The notes under the pieces are model-generated. The model saw nothing but the letters and a program-made list of their open reading frames with translations, was not told where the DNA came from and did no database searches. Shown in pieces: positions 18,447-28,594 of a stretch of DNA of 64,000 bases (position 1 is the first letter of the stretch; each line of letters starts with the position of its first letter). Origin of the DNA: Candidatus Roseilinea mizusawaensis (GTDB lineage Bacteria > Chloroflexota > Anaerolineae > J036 > Brachytrichaceae); NCBI GenBank assembly GCA_016841965.1, contig JAEANN010000024.1, positions 160,976 through 224,975 on the forward strand. Reading direction: 5' to 3'. The position numbers were made by a program, and so were the translations under genes.

Positions 18447-20720
18447 CTACCGGCCGTGTGCCTGCCGCAGCAGATCGTCCACCAGCTCATCTGCCGGCCT
18501 GGGCAAGTCCTTTTGTTGAAAGTGCAGCAGGCTCAAGAGCGGCATCTCCATCATGAAGTCCATCATGTCCATGCCGATGTGTTCGGGGTCATCGTTGGCC
18601 CCAAACGTGGCTGCCATGCGCGCGCGCATGGACTGAAACACCGGCTCGAACACAGGCCGGCCCCGGCGGTCGTTCAACCAGTCGCGCACGGTCGACTCGC
18701 GGTTCAGCAGGCAGGGCAGGTCGCGTGTCGCGCGCAAGGTCACTGTCTGGGTCAGGCGAATGTCCGCCGCCGAAGCGCCGATCAGGATGTCGAATGCGCC
18801 GTCTTCGGCGACCCACTGTTTGTAGCCGGGGTGATAGAAGGCGAATGCGCGAAACTCCAGCCTGATCGTGACCGTCTTCGTCTCGCCGGGTTGCAGCGCG
18901 ACTTTGGCGAATCCTTTCAGCTCTTTGTAAGGCCGCTTCAGACTGGACTGCCGATCGTGCACATACACTTGCACAACTTCTTTGCCGGCCACAGGGCCGG
19001 TGTTGGTCACATCCACCGAGACCGTCAGGCTGTCCCTATCGGTGATCTCGCTGGCCGAGAGGCGCAGGTTGCTGTAGGCGAATGTGGTGTAGCTCAGTCC
19101 GTGGCCAAACGGGAACAGCACCGGCATCTCTTTCGCGTCGTAGTAGCGATAGCCGATGAACAGCCCCTCGCCATAGCGCACGGCGCCGATCTCGCCGGGG
19201 AAATTGATATGGGCCGGCGTGTCGGCCAGCTTAAGCGGGAATGTCTCGGCCAGCTTGCCGGACGGATTGACGACGCCGAACAGCACATCGGCAATTGCGC
19301 CGCCGCCGGCCTGTCCCATCATCCAGGCTTCCAGCACCGCTGCGACACCATCGATCCAATCGCTCATGGTCACCGCTGAGCCGTTGTTCAGGATCACTAC
19401 CGTGCGGGGTTGGACGGCGCTGACCGCTTTGATAAGCGCGACTTGGTGTGGTGTGAGGTCGAGATCGGGCCGGTCGTAGCCTTCGGACTCCTTGAAGCCG
19501 GGCAGGGCGGCGAAAATCAGCGCCACATCTGCGGCTTGCGCTGCGCGCACGGCCTCGTCGATCAGGGCCTGCTCGAAGGCCGGCGTGGCCGGGTAACCCT
19601 CGCAATAGATCAGGCGCGCGTCGCCGGCCATCTTCTTCAGCTCTTCGAGTGGAATATCGACCTGTGTCGGGTTGATGTGCGAGCTGCCCCCGCCCTGAAA
19701 GTGTGGTTCCTTTGCCGCCCGGCCGATTATTGCAATCCGGCCTGGATGTTGCAACGGTAACACGCCGGCGTTCTTCAACAGCACCATGCCTTCGCCGGCC
19801 ACACGACGCGCCAGCGCATGATGGGCTGCTGCGTCGAATGCGCCGCCTTTGGGGAATTGGGCTGCTTTGAATACGATTGCCAGGATGCGGCGCGTAGCCT
19901 CGTCTAGCACGGCTTCGTCCAGTGCGCCGGCGCGCACCGCCTCGATGACGGCCTGTGTGCGATGTGGCTGTGGGCCGGGCATTTCCAGATCCAATCCGCC
20001 CTGCAGCGCCTTCACGCGATCATGCACCGCGCCCCAGTCCGACACCACCAGCCCTTCAAATCCCCATTCATGCTTGAGGATGTCTACCAGCAATTCATGG
20101 TGCTCCGAGCAGTAGGTTCCGTTCAGTTTGTTGTAGGCGCACATCACCGTCCAGGGGCGCGCCTGGGTGACGGCCATCTCGAAGGCCGGCAGATAAATCT
20201 CGCGCAGCGCGCGCTCGTCCACCATTGCATTGATGCTGAAGCGCTGGTGCTCCTGGTTGTTGGCAGCGAAATGTTTCAGCGATGTGCCCACGCCTGTGCT
20301 CTGCACCCCGGTGATGAAAGCGACGGCCATTGTGCCGGCCAGCCAGGGGTCTTCTGAGTAGTACTCGAAGTTGCGCCCGCACAATGGGGTGCGCTTCATG
20401 TTGACGCCGGGGCCAAGCAGCACATCCACGCCCAGCGCAGCGGCTTCTTCGCCCAACGCCTGCCCCACGGCCTGGATCAGATCCACATCCCACGTGGCGG
20501 CCATGCACGAGGCAGTGGGGAAGCACGTGGCCGGCAGGCTGGGCGCGTTGATGGCGCTGGCATCGGGAACGCGGCGCACGCCGTGCGGCCCGTCGGACAG
20601 GGTCAGTCGGGGCACGCCCAAGCGCTCGACCGGCGTGGTCGTCCACATGCTCTCGCCGGTGCACAGGGCGGCCTTCTCTTCCAGCGTCATTTGCCGGATG
20701 ATGGTGTCGATAGCGTTCAC
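18447..20720 (-). CDS. Glycoside hydrolase family 3 beta-glucosidase with fibronectin-III-like domain
   Basis: VSDWGAVHDRVKALQGGLDLEMPGP nucleophile region; GTG start with upstream AGGAGAG preferred over ORF start 20783. Confidence 0.9.
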   Translation of the reverse strand: MNAIDTIIRQMTLEEKAALCTGESMWTTTPVERLGVPRLTLSDGPHGVRRVPDASAINAPSLPATCFPTASCMAATWDVDLIQAVGQALGEEAAALGVDVLLGPGVNMKRTPLCGRNFEYYSEDPWLAGTMAVAFITGVQSTGVGTSLKHFAANNQEHQRFSINAMVDERALREIYLPAFEMAVTQARPWTVMCAYNKLNGTYCSEHHELLVDILKHEWGFEGLVVSDWGAVHDRVKALQGGLDLEMPGPQPHRTQAVIEAVRAGALDEAVLDEATRRILAIVFKAAQFPKGGAFDAAAHHALARRVAGEGMVLLKNAGVLPLQHPGRIAIIGRAAKEPHFQGGGSSHINPTQVDIPLEELKKMAGDARLIYCEGYPATPAFEQALIDEAVRAAQAADVALIFAALPGFKESEGYDRPDLDLTPHQVALIKAVSAVQPRTVVILNNGSAVTMSDWIDGVAAVLEAWMMGQAGGGAIADVLFGVVNPSGKLAETFPLKLADTPAHINFPGEIGAVRYGEGLFIGYRYYDAKEMPVLFPFGHGLSYTTFAYSNLRLSASEITDRDSLTVSVDVTNTGPVAGKEVVQVYVHDRQSSLKRPYKELKGFAKVALQPGETKTVTIRLEFRAFAFYHPGYKQWVAEDGAFDILIGASAADIRLTQTVTLRATRDLPCLLNRESTVRDWLNDRRGRPVFEPVFQSMRARMAATFGANDDPEHIGMDMMDFMMEMPLLSLLHFQQKDLPRPADELVDDLLRQAHGR

Positions 20721-20757
20721 GGATTGCTCTCCTGTTGTTGTAACGGACGACAGTGCG

Positions 20758-22164
20758 TCAACCATCGCGCATGCCCTCCGCAAAGCGCAAGAAATGCTGG
20801 ACGTCTTCGAAGTTGCTGACGATGCCCAGCGACACGCGCACGGCTCCTGAACTCTTGCCGTCGATGCACAAGCGAAAGTCGTCGATCGTCATGCGTTGTT
20901 CGTGGCCGGGCTGCCGGAAGCAGGCCGACAACTCGCGCGCTTCGATGCCCAGCGCAATTTCGCCGCCGCCGGGGTTGCAAAAGCAGCCGGTGCGCAATGA
21001 GATGTTGGCCGCGTTGGCCTTCTGCTCGACGATGCGATGATCGACTGCTCGGCCTTCCGGCGTGTAAAAGTTGACCGTGATTGTGCCGCCGCGCCGCTCG
21101 GTGTTGGCCGGCCCATATAGTCGCGCCACCGGCCTGCCGTTGGCATGCCGCAATGCCAGCAGGTTGTCGATCAGCCAGCCGGTCAGGCAGCGCACCCGCT
21201 CGTGGATGATGTCGATGCCGATGGACTCGATATGCTTCAGCCCGATCTCGACTGCCGGCAATGTCAGATAGTTCAGCGTGCCATCCTCGAATGCCATCTC
21301 CCCTTCGCCCAGGTAATACTTATCGCCCTGCACCGAGGCGATGGTGATTGTGCCGCCGGCAAACCAGGGCCGGCGCAGCTTATTCAGCGCCGCGCGCCGC
21401 GCCAGCAGGCAGCCTACGCCGGTAGGATAGCCGAAGATTTTGTAGAACGACAGCGACACAAAATCGGGGTGAAACCGACTCAGATCGAGTCGGTTGGTGG
21501 GCGTGAACGCCGCTGCGTCGAGCAACACATCCCAGCCGCGCGCGTGGGCTTGTTCGATCCATGCCAGCGGATGTTGCACGCCAGAGAAGTTGGACTGCGC
21601 CGGGTAGGCGAACAGATTGTCTGCGCCGGCCGGCAAGCGCTCCAGCGCATCGAGCACGCTTTCGTCGTCGGCGCGCATGTCGGGCAGGCCAACGGGCAAG
21701 TAAGTGATGCGGGCGCCTTTGGCGCGCGCAAACTCGCGGATGCCGTTGACCGAGTTGTGGTTGTCGAAGGTGAGCAGGAAGTTGCCGCCGGCGCGGAAAG
21801 GATAAGATTCGCCGACCAGCTTGAGCGCGCCGCTGGCGTTGGGGGTGAAAATGGCGACGTACTCGTCTGGCGAAGCGTTGAAGTAGCGCAGCACGTGTTG
21901 TCGCGCTCGCTCATCCAGCTCCGTCATTGCGCGTGAGGTAGGGTTGGACGAGTGGGGGTTGCCGAACACCCCGGCCTGTAACAGGGCCATGTGCGCGCGC
22001 AGTTGCGAATCGGCGTACAAGCTGCCGCCGGTATAGTCGAGGTAGACGTGCCGGCCGGCGTCGAGCCGGCTGTACTCCGTGGCGCGCAGCGTATCCAGGA
22101 TGTGGGTGTCGCAATAGGTAGGGTAGCGAGACACAAACGCTTCAAAGATCTGATCGGTCTTCAT
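20758..22164 (-). CDS. Aminotransferase class V-fold PLP enzyme (Moco sulfurase-like)
   Basis: VYLDYTGGSLYADSQLR; LSFYKIFGYPTGVGCLLARR PLP-lysine region; RTGCFCNPGG. Confidence 0.85.
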   Translation of the reverse strand: MKTDQIFEAFVSRYPTYCDTHILDTLRATEYSRLDAGRHVYLDYTGGSLYADSQLRAHMALLQAGVFGNPHSSNPTSRAMTELDERARQHVLRYFNASPDEYVAIFTPNASGALKLVGESYPFRAGGNFLLTFDNHNSVNGIREFARAKGARITYLPVGLPDMRADDESVLDALERLPAGADNLFAYPAQSNFSGVQHPLAWIEQAHARGWDVLLDAAAFTPTNRLDLSRFHPDFVSLSFYKIFGYPTGVGCLLARRAALNKLRRPWFAGGTITIASVQGDKYYLGEGEMAFEDGTLNYLTLPAVEIGLKHIESIGIDIIHERVRCLTGWLIDNLLALRHANGRPVARLYGPANTERRGGTITVNFYTPEGRAVDHRIVEQKANAANISLRTGCFCNPGGGEIALGIEARELSACFRQPGHEQRMTIDDFRLCIDGKSSGAVRVSLGIVSNFEDVQHFLRFAEGMRDG

Positions 22165-22259
22165 AATCTTGAGTGCGCTAATTCCCCCCATCGGGTTCGA
22201 TTTTTGTGAGAATCAGTCGCTCACAGCGTGCGTGTGGCGACTGTCGAATGCGGCGCTGA

Positions 22260-23168
22260 TCACTTCTCTGTTTGCCGGCGATAGCGTGTGGGCGTAACTC
22301 CAAGCTTCTGTTTGAAAACCCGGCTGAAGGCTGCCTCTGACAAGTACCCCACTGTGTTAGCAATTTCGCCGACCGACATGTGCGGATTTTCCCTGAGCAG
22401 GCGGATGGCCAGTTGCAAGCGCCAGCGGGTCAGATATTCCATTGGCGGTTCGCCAACTAAGGCAGTGAAGCGCGCCGCAAACGAAGAACGCGAGTATTTG
22501 ACGGCCTTAGCCAGCTCGATGACGCTCCAGTTCCGATCTGGTTGATTGTGTATCAGCGCCAGCGATTCGCCGATGGCGCGGTCTTGCAAGGCGCCCAGCC
22601 AGCCGGCCTGTTCCACGCCGCGGGTTTCGATCCAGTGTTGAACAATTTGAATGAAGAGGATATCGGCCAGCCGGCGCAGCACAGCTTGTTTTGCCGGCCG
22701 TTCGGCCTGCGCTTCGGCTGCCATCAGCTCTAGCACATTGTGCAGGGCGCTATTCCCTTCCCGTTGAATGCGCACGACGCGCGGCAAATGTTTTAAGAAC
22801 GAGGCCGTCTCGAAATGCTCAAACTCAAATGTGCCACACAGCAGTACGGCGCTTGGCTGTTCGCTCCAGCGCATCACCACGCATTCACCCCACTGGTCTA
22901 GCTCTAGATTCTGGAATGCCGGCGCGTCCGGTTTTTCTAGCAAAATATGTTCATCCCCTACCGGCAGCAGAATAACGTCGCCCGCTTGCAGCGCCATCCA
23001 GCCTTGCTCGCCAGCCACTTGCAAGTAGCCGGCGCCGCGATGCAGCACATGAAACACCGCGCAGGTGCGCGGCGCAAAATGCAATCCCCATGGCGACCCC
23101 AATTCAGAACGGCAGTACACACTGCTCTTCAAATGCAGGGTGCCGAGCACCTGGGTGAGCATATCCAT
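22260..23168 (-). CDS. AraC family transcriptional regulator
   Basis: N-terminal cupin-like region, C-terminal double HTH SVGEIANTVGYLSEAAFSRVFKQKLGVTPTRYRR. Confidence 0.9.
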   Translation of the reverse strand: MDMLTQVLGTLHLKSSVYCRSELGSPWGLHFAPRTCAVFHVLHRGAGYLQVAGEQGWMALQAGDVILLPVGDEHILLEKPDAPAFQNLELDQWGECVVMRWSEQPSAVLLCGTFEFEHFETASFLKHLPRVVRIQREGNSALHNVLELMAAEAQAERPAKQAVLRRLADILFIQIVQHWIETRGVEQAGWLGALQDRAIGESLALIHNQPDRNWSVIELAKAVKYSRSSFAARFTALVGEPPMEYLTRWRLQLAIRLLRENPHMSVGEIANTVGYLSEAAFSRVFKQKLGVTPTRYRRQTEK

Positions 23169-23290
23169 GATTTTGGACGATTAGCAAAAAAAACCGGATG
23201 GGCAATCGTAGATTATTCGACTGTGGGCCATTATAGTGACCTCGTCGCGTAATTTGTGGTTGTGCAATGAACAGTCAAGGAGTGTGACAG

Positions 23291-23770
23291 ATGCATCCAG
23301 CCCCACCGGGCGTCAGCCCTATTCTCTATACCCTGCTCGTGTTTGTGCATATCTTTGTGACTATGGTCGCCGCCGGCCTGAATGCCAGCTATGTGATATG
23401 GATCATGCGCGGCGTCAAAAACCCTGCCAGCTTATCCTTTGCGCTGCGTGGCGTCAAATTTATCGATGATTACGTGGCCAACCCTTGTTATCTGCTGGGG
23501 GGGCTGACCGGCCTCTTGATGATCTTGATGGGTAAACCAGTCGCCGCATTCCTATGGGTGGCGATCGGATTGTATGTGCTGGCAATGGCGATTGCCTATG
23601 GCGTCTATACACCCTTGCTCAGCCGTCAGATCAAGACACTCGATGCGCTTGGCCCTGACCATCCAGACTATCAAGCCTTGGCGCGTCGCTCCAATCAAAT
23701 CGGCGCAGCGATGGGAATCCTGGTGGTGATCATTGTTGCCCTGAAGATTTTCGAACCGCCTTTGTGGTGA
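23291..23770 (+). CDS. DUF2269-like membrane protein
   Basis: Four-TM ORF beginning after a histidine-containing TM1; family assignment by recollection. Confidence 0.5.
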   Translation: MHPAPPGVSPILYTLLVFVHIFVTMVAAGLNASYVIWIMRGVKNPASLSFALRGVKFIDDYVANPCYLLGGLTGLLMILMGKPVAAFLWVAIGLYVLAMAIAYGVYTPLLSRQIKTLDALGPDHPDYQALARRSNQIGAAMGILVVIIVALKIFEPPLW

Positions 23771-23841
23771 CGTGCCATTCCGGTTTGTCCTGACAGTTGA
23801 GTTGTCAATTGAGCCGATCAAGCTCATTAAAGGAGTTCCTA

Positions 23842-24342
23842 ATGCGCAGTATCCGTATTGTCCATGTGGTGGTTACATTTTGTGTCGCTCTGTTTGCCGG
23901 GTTGCTCTATACCTTTCAACAGGGCGTTATCCCGACCCTCAACACGTTGAATGCCCTTGAGTATGCCAAAGTGGAGCAGGCCCTGATCCGGAATCTAGAC
24001 GCCTTTCCCACCGGTGTGATCGTCGTCGCCAATCTGGCGATGCTCTTGCCGCTGTATCCGCTGATCCGTCTCCGCAAGCAGCGCAATACCGCTTACTGGC
24101 GGTTGCTGGGGCTGGGTTGGCTGATTTTCTTCTTCGGCGTTGGTGTGTTCACGATTGCGCTAAATGTGCCCATCAACAACGCTGTGCTGACCTGGGATCC
24201 GGCAGCTCCGCCGGCAGACTGGGAGGCGGCCCGCAGCGCCTGGAATAACCTGAACGCGATTCGCACACCGATCAACTATGTGAGCCTTGTGCTTCTTCTG
24301 TGGGCTGCTTTTGAGCTGCCGAAAGTGTCTACCGACAAATAG
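23842..24342 (+). CDS. DUF1772 / anthrone oxygenase-like membrane protein
   Basis: MRSIRIVHVVVTFCVALFAG...NVPINNAVLTW; AGGAG upstream of ATG. Confidence 0.55.
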   Translation: MRSIRIVHVVVTFCVALFAGLLYTFQQGVIPTLNTLNALEYAKVEQALIRNLDAFPTGVIVVANLAMLLPLYPLIRLRKQRNTAYWRLLGLGWLIFFFGVGVFTIALNVPINNAVLTWDPAAPPADWEAARSAWNNLNAIRTPINYVSLVLLLWAAFELPKVSTDK

Positions 24343-24494
24343 CCCGTAAGCGGGCCAAACACACCCGCAGCTCCACAGCGTCGGATGCCTCCTGTTGCAT
24401 TTTGTTGTGTGCGCTTTGTCATCTCGATTGACAGCGGTGTAAAGTCGCGTAATATGCGCTTTAAGTTGCGCGCCTATGACACAGGAGGCATACC

Positions 24495-25109
24495 GTGAAT
24501 CTGCTTCACAGCATCTCGCCCAATCGGCTCGAAGATCTTGGGCTAACCTGGCAGAACGAACCGGTGCAGTGGCATGCTATGCCCGATGGCGGTATGCAGG
24601 TCCTCACGCCGGCGCAGGTCGATTACTTTCAAGATCCGCTCGGCCAGCACACCAAAGACTCTGCCCCCTTTTTGTGGATGCCTGTGCAGGGTGATTTTGT
24701 AGCGCGAGCGCACGTGCGTCCTGCGTTCACCACTACGTGGGATGCCGGCGCACTGATGGTGCGCTACGACCAGCAGCACTGGGCCAAAATTTGTTTCGAG
24801 AACACCGACTTGCCCAGCACCGCTATTGTCAGCGTGGTCACCAATGGCGTCTCAGATGACGCAAATGGCGTTGACCTGACCGTGTCCGATGTGTGGTTGC
24901 AGATCGCGAGGGTGGGGAACGTGTTTGCGCTGCACTATGCGCTGGACGGCAAACATTGGCGCATGGTGCGCTTGTTTGCGCTGCCGGTGCCGCACACGGT
25001 GAAAGTGGGCTTGGTGGCGCAGTGCCCGACCGGCCCCGGCGCGACCATCGACTTCCTGCATTTCTCTATCGAGCATCGCGCGGTCAAACATCTTCGGGCC
25101 GGTGTGTAA
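24495..25109 (+). CDS. DUF1349 domain-containing protein
   Basis: DAGALMVRYDQQHWAKICFENTD...DVWLQIARVGNVFALHYALDGKHWRMVR concanavalin-like fold signature. Confidence 0.75.
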   Translation: MNLLHSISPNRLEDLGLTWQNEPVQWHAMPDGGMQVLTPAQVDYFQDPLGQHTKDSAPFLWMPVQGDFVARAHVRPAFTTTWDAGALMVRYDQQHWAKICFENTDLPSTAIVSVVTNGVSDDANGVDLTVSDVWLQIARVGNVFALHYALDGKHWRMVRLFALPVPHTVKVGLVAQCPTGPGATIDFLHFSIEHRAVKHLRAGV

Positions 25110-25267
25110 CCCCCCAGGCAACCAAACGCGCTGAACGGGCGCTTCAATCCAATCGCCTGCCCCACCGTTGTGCTCTACGGTTGATTTTGGCCGTGTGCAT
25201 TTGGCTTCGGGTGCTAGAATCCGGCGCGATTGAGACGAACCTTGAACCCAGCCAGGAGTATCAACCC

Positions 25268-28200
25268 GTGACCGATTACCTCACCCGTGGCGATCTGGCA
25301 AGCGTCGATCCTGAAGTGGCCGAACTGATCCGGCACGAACACGCCCGCCAGTTTGCCAAACTCATCATGATTCCTAGCGAGTCCAGCGCGCCGGCAGCCG
25401 TGCGCGAGGCCGAAGGATCGGTGCTGCAAAATCTGTATGCCGAAGGCTATGCCCATCCAGACATGCACGGCTTGTCCGAAGCCGAGATTCTGGATTATGA
25501 CCTGCAACTGGCGTTGTATCGCCGCTACGCCGACCGGCGTTACTACAAAGGCGTCGAGTACTGTAACCTGATCGAGGAGTTGTGCAAACGGCGCGGCGCC
25601 GAGGCTATTTGCCCGCCCGGCCTGTCGCCCGAACAACTCTATCTCAACGTGCAGCCGCTGGCCGGCGCAGTAGCCAACACTGCCGTCTACGAGGCGTTGG
25701 TGAACGAGGGCGATGTTGTGATGGGGTTGAACTTGCTGCACGGCGGCCACCTGTCGCACGGCAGCCCCGTCAACCACAGCGGCAGGCATCATCGCATGGT
25801 CTTCTACGAAGTGGACGAGAAGACCGAACTGCTCGACTACGACCGCATCCGCGAGATTGCGCTGCGCGAAAAGCCGAAGATGATCATCGCCGGCTATACC
25901 TCTTACCCCTGGGCGCCGGACTTCCACAAATTCCGCCAGATTGCCGACGAATGCGGCGCATATCTGATGGCCGACATCTCGCATGTGGCCGGCCTGGCTG
26001 TCGCCGGCGTATATCCCAACCCTGTCGGCGTCGCGCATGTCACCACCTTTACCACGCACAAAACACTGCTTGGCCCGCGCGGCGCGGTCATTGTCACGAC
26101 CGATCCCGAACTGGCGCGCAAGATCGACCGCGCCGTATTCCCCGGCGAGCAAGGCGGCCCCCACATGAACAAGATCGCCGGCATTGCCGTTGCGTTCAAG
26201 CTGGCGCGCAGCGAATCGTTCCGCCGGCTGCAACAACAGACCGTGGCGAATGCCAAGGCGCTGGCGCAGGGCTTCGCCGACAACGGCTTGCGCGTGGTGC
26301 ACGGCGGCACCGACACGCACATGGTGCTGATCGATTGCAGAACGGCCGCGCCAAAACTGAATGGGGTGGCGCTGATGGGCGACGCTGCCGCGCGCATCCT
26401 CGACCTGGCCAATATCGTGTGCAATCGCAACACCATCCCCGGCGATCGTGACGCCACCCGGCCCAGCGCGCTGCGCTTTGGCACGCCCTGGGTCACTCAG
26501 CGCGGCTTGAAAGAAGACGATATGCGCGAGATCGCCGCTGTGGTGGCGCAGATTCTGAAGACGGCCAAGCCGTTTACGCTGACCAGCGCCCGCGCCACCA
26601 CGTACCGCGCCAAAGTCGATTTCGATGTTCTGCTCGATGGCGCAGCCCGTATCAGCCGCCTGTGTGAAAAAGCCGGCGCAGACGCCGAGGCCCCGCGCGA
26701 TGACTACCCACATGTGTGGACCAGCGTCATGCCGGTCGAGCCGTTGCCACCTTCTGGACTGCGCGCGTTGCAGATCAGCGGCGAACACGCCGGCGCGTTT
26801 TTGCAACTGGCGCTCACCAGCGATGTAAGCGCACTCGCCCCCGAAGAAACGCAGCCGGCCTGGGTGTTGGAGCGCGATGGACGGCCCATGGCGCCGGCCA
26901 TTGTGTTGAACGCCGGCGCAACCTATCGCTTGGCTGTTCCGGCAGACAAGATCGAGCGTGTGGCGCGCTGGCTGCGCGCGTTGTCCGATGGCTATGTGCA
27001 GTTCGACGCGCACGATGTGTATGCCAAGCTGCCCGGGCCTGTCATTGTCAAAGTGACCAGCGCTGCCGGCTTTGATGTGCGCTACCTCCCCACCGAGCTA
27101 GACGCTGCCAGCGTCGCTGCTCACAAGCCCTACTTCATCGGCAAACGACAAGGCGCAGACGGCGTACAACACAACACAGAGCACACAACACAGACGACAG
27201 ACAACAGAACGCAGATGACAACAGAGAGCGGAGCGCTGCGCCGCACGGCGTTGTATGAGACGCACAAGGCGATGGGCGCGCGCATGGTGCCGTTTGGGGG
27301 ATGGGACATGCCCGTGTGGTACACCTCGGCCAGCGAAGAGCATCAGGCGGTGCGCAAGACGGCCGGCCTGTTCGATGTCAGTCACATGGGCGTGCTTGAT
27401 GCCCGCGGCCCAAATGCCGCTGCTTTCCTGGATGCGGTTTCCACCAACGATGTGCTTGATCTAAAAGTCGGCGGCTCACAGTATTCATACCTGCTCGACG
27501 CCGCCGGCAACGTGATCGACGACATCATGATCTATCGCATCGAGCCGCAGCGCTACCTGATCGTGGTCAACGCCGCCAACAATGACAAAGACTGGGCGTG
27601 GTTGACAGCAGTCAACACGGGCCGCGTGGTAATCGATCCCGCCACCCCAAGCGCGCGCGTCCCCTCCTGTGTATTGCGCGACTTGCGCGACCCGGCCAGC
27701 GGCGAAGACCGGCGCGTAGACCTCGCCCTGCAGGGGCCGGCTTCATTGCCCACCTTGCTGGCATTACTCGATGGGGATGAGGCGCGCCACGCGCTGCGTG
27801 CGCTGCCCCGCACCGGCGTGATGCCCGCCACGCTGGCCGGCCTGGATGTATTTATCTCGCGCACCGGTTACACCGGCGAATCAATCGCCTACGAAATCTT
27901 TGTCCATCCCGAACGCTCGGTTGCATTGTGGCAGGCAATCTTGAAAGCGGGCGAACCGTTTGGGGTCAAGCCAGCCGGTTTGGCGGCGCGCGATAGCACG
28001 CGCACCGAAGCCGGCTTGCCGTTGTATGGACATGAGCTGGCCGGCCCGCTCAATCTGGCCCCCTTCCACATCGGTTTCGGGGGTTACGTGAAAGCCTATA
28101 AGCCCTTCTTCGTCGGCAAGCATGCCTATTACCAGCGCGCCGCGCAAGCCAATACCAGACTGTCGCGCTTCCGCATGAACGAGAAGGGTGTGCGTCCGCC

Positions 28201-28462
28201 GAAACAAGGCGATCCCGTCGTGGATGCGCGCGGACGCGTGATCGGCGCGGTCACCTCATGCGCGCTGGATAGCGAGGGCTATCTGCTGGGCATGGCCATG
28301 CTCGACGCGGCGCTCAACGCCAAAGAGGGCATGCCGATCGGCGTGCTGGCCCTGCCCGAACGCCCGCCCGCGCCGCTGACTTCTCATGCGCCGCTGGGCA
28401 GCCGCACGCTTGTGCCAGAGCCGGCCACCGTGTTGACGCGCTTCCCGAAGAAACCCAAGTAG
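25268..28462 (+). CDS. Fusion protein: serine hydroxymethyltransferase - degenerate GcvT-like module - aminomethyltransferase (GcvT)
   Basis: Single continuous ORF; SHMT motifs (VTTFTTHKTLLGPRGAVI) and GcvT motifs (FDVSHMGVLDARGPNAAAFLDAVSTNDV); GTG start at 25268 with AGGAG upstream. Confidence 0.9.
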   Translation: MTDYLTRGDLASVDPEVAELIRHEHARQFAKLIMIPSESSAPAAVREAEGSVLQNLYAEGYAHPDMHGLSEAEILDYDLQLALYRRYADRRYYKGVEYCNLIEELCKRRGAEAICPPGLSPEQLYLNVQPLAGAVANTAVYEALVNEGDVVMGLNLLHGGHLSHGSPVNHSGRHHRMVFYEVDEKTELLDYDRIREIALREKPKMIIAGYTSYPWAPDFHKFRQIADECGAYLMADISHVAGLAVAGVYPNPVGVAHVTTFTTHKTLLGPRGAVIVTTDPELARKIDRAVFPGEQGGPHMNKIAGIAVAFKLARSESFRRLQQQTVANAKALAQGFADNGLRVVHGGTDTHMVLIDCRTAAPKLNGVALMGDAAARILDLANIVCNRNTIPGDRDATRPSALRFGTPWVTQRGLKEDDMREIAAVVAQILKTAKPFTLTSARATTYRAKVDFDVLLDGAARISRLCEKAGADAEAPRDDYPHVWTSVMPVEPLPPSGLRALQISGEHAGAFLQLALTSDVSALAPEETQPAWVLERDGRPMAPAIVLNAGATYRLAVPADKIERVARWLRALSDGYVQFDAHDVYAKLPGPVIVKVTSAAGFDVRYLPTELDAASVAAHKPYFIGKRQGADGVQHNTEHTTQTTDNRTQMTTESGALRRTALYETHKAMGARMVPFGGWDMPVWYTSASEEHQAVRKTAGLFDVSHMGVLDARGPNAAAFLDAVSTNDVLDLKVGGSQYSYLLDAAGNVIDDIMIYRIEPQRYLIVVNAANNDKDWAWLTAVNTGRVVIDPATPSARVPSCVLRDLRDPASGEDRRVDLALQGPASLPTLLALLDGDEARHALRALPRTGVMPATLAGLDVFISRTGYTGESIAYEIFVHPERSVALWQAILKAGEPFGVKPAGLAARDSTRTEAGLPLYGHELAGPLNLAPFHIGFGGYVKAYKPFFVGKHAYYQRAAQANTRLSRFRMNEKGVRPPKQGDPVVDARGRVIGAVTSCALDSEGYLLGMAMLDAALNAKEGMPIGVLALPERPPAPLTSHAPLGSRTLVPEPATVLTRFPKKPK
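27167..27215. repeat. 7 x heptanucleotide NNACAGA-type repeat inside the SHMT-GcvT linker
   Basis: caacaca acacaga gcacaca acacaga cgacaga caacaga acgcaga, in register. Confidence 0.8.
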
Positions 28463-28484
28463 CAAGATTCGCCCCTCAACCCCG

Positions 28485-28516
28485 GCCCCTCTCCCAATAT
28501 GGGAGAGGGGCATTTT
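28485..28516 (+). terminator. Rho-independent terminator
   Basis: Perfect 11-bp stem GCCCCTCTCCC-AATAT-GGGAGAGGGGC followed by ATTTT. Confidence 0.75.
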
Positions 28517-28594
28517 GGGCGCGCGCAACCGCGCAACACAGTCGGTCTGCGCCGGCCTTCCCGCGTGGTATGCGCGAATTCCTCTCTAGCCGCA

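Noticed and set aside
24893-25267. N-terminal 125-aa extension of the SHMT-GcvT ORF
   Set aside because: Overlaps the DUF1349 gene in another frame, no homology; GTG at 25268 with AGGAG upstream is the better start.
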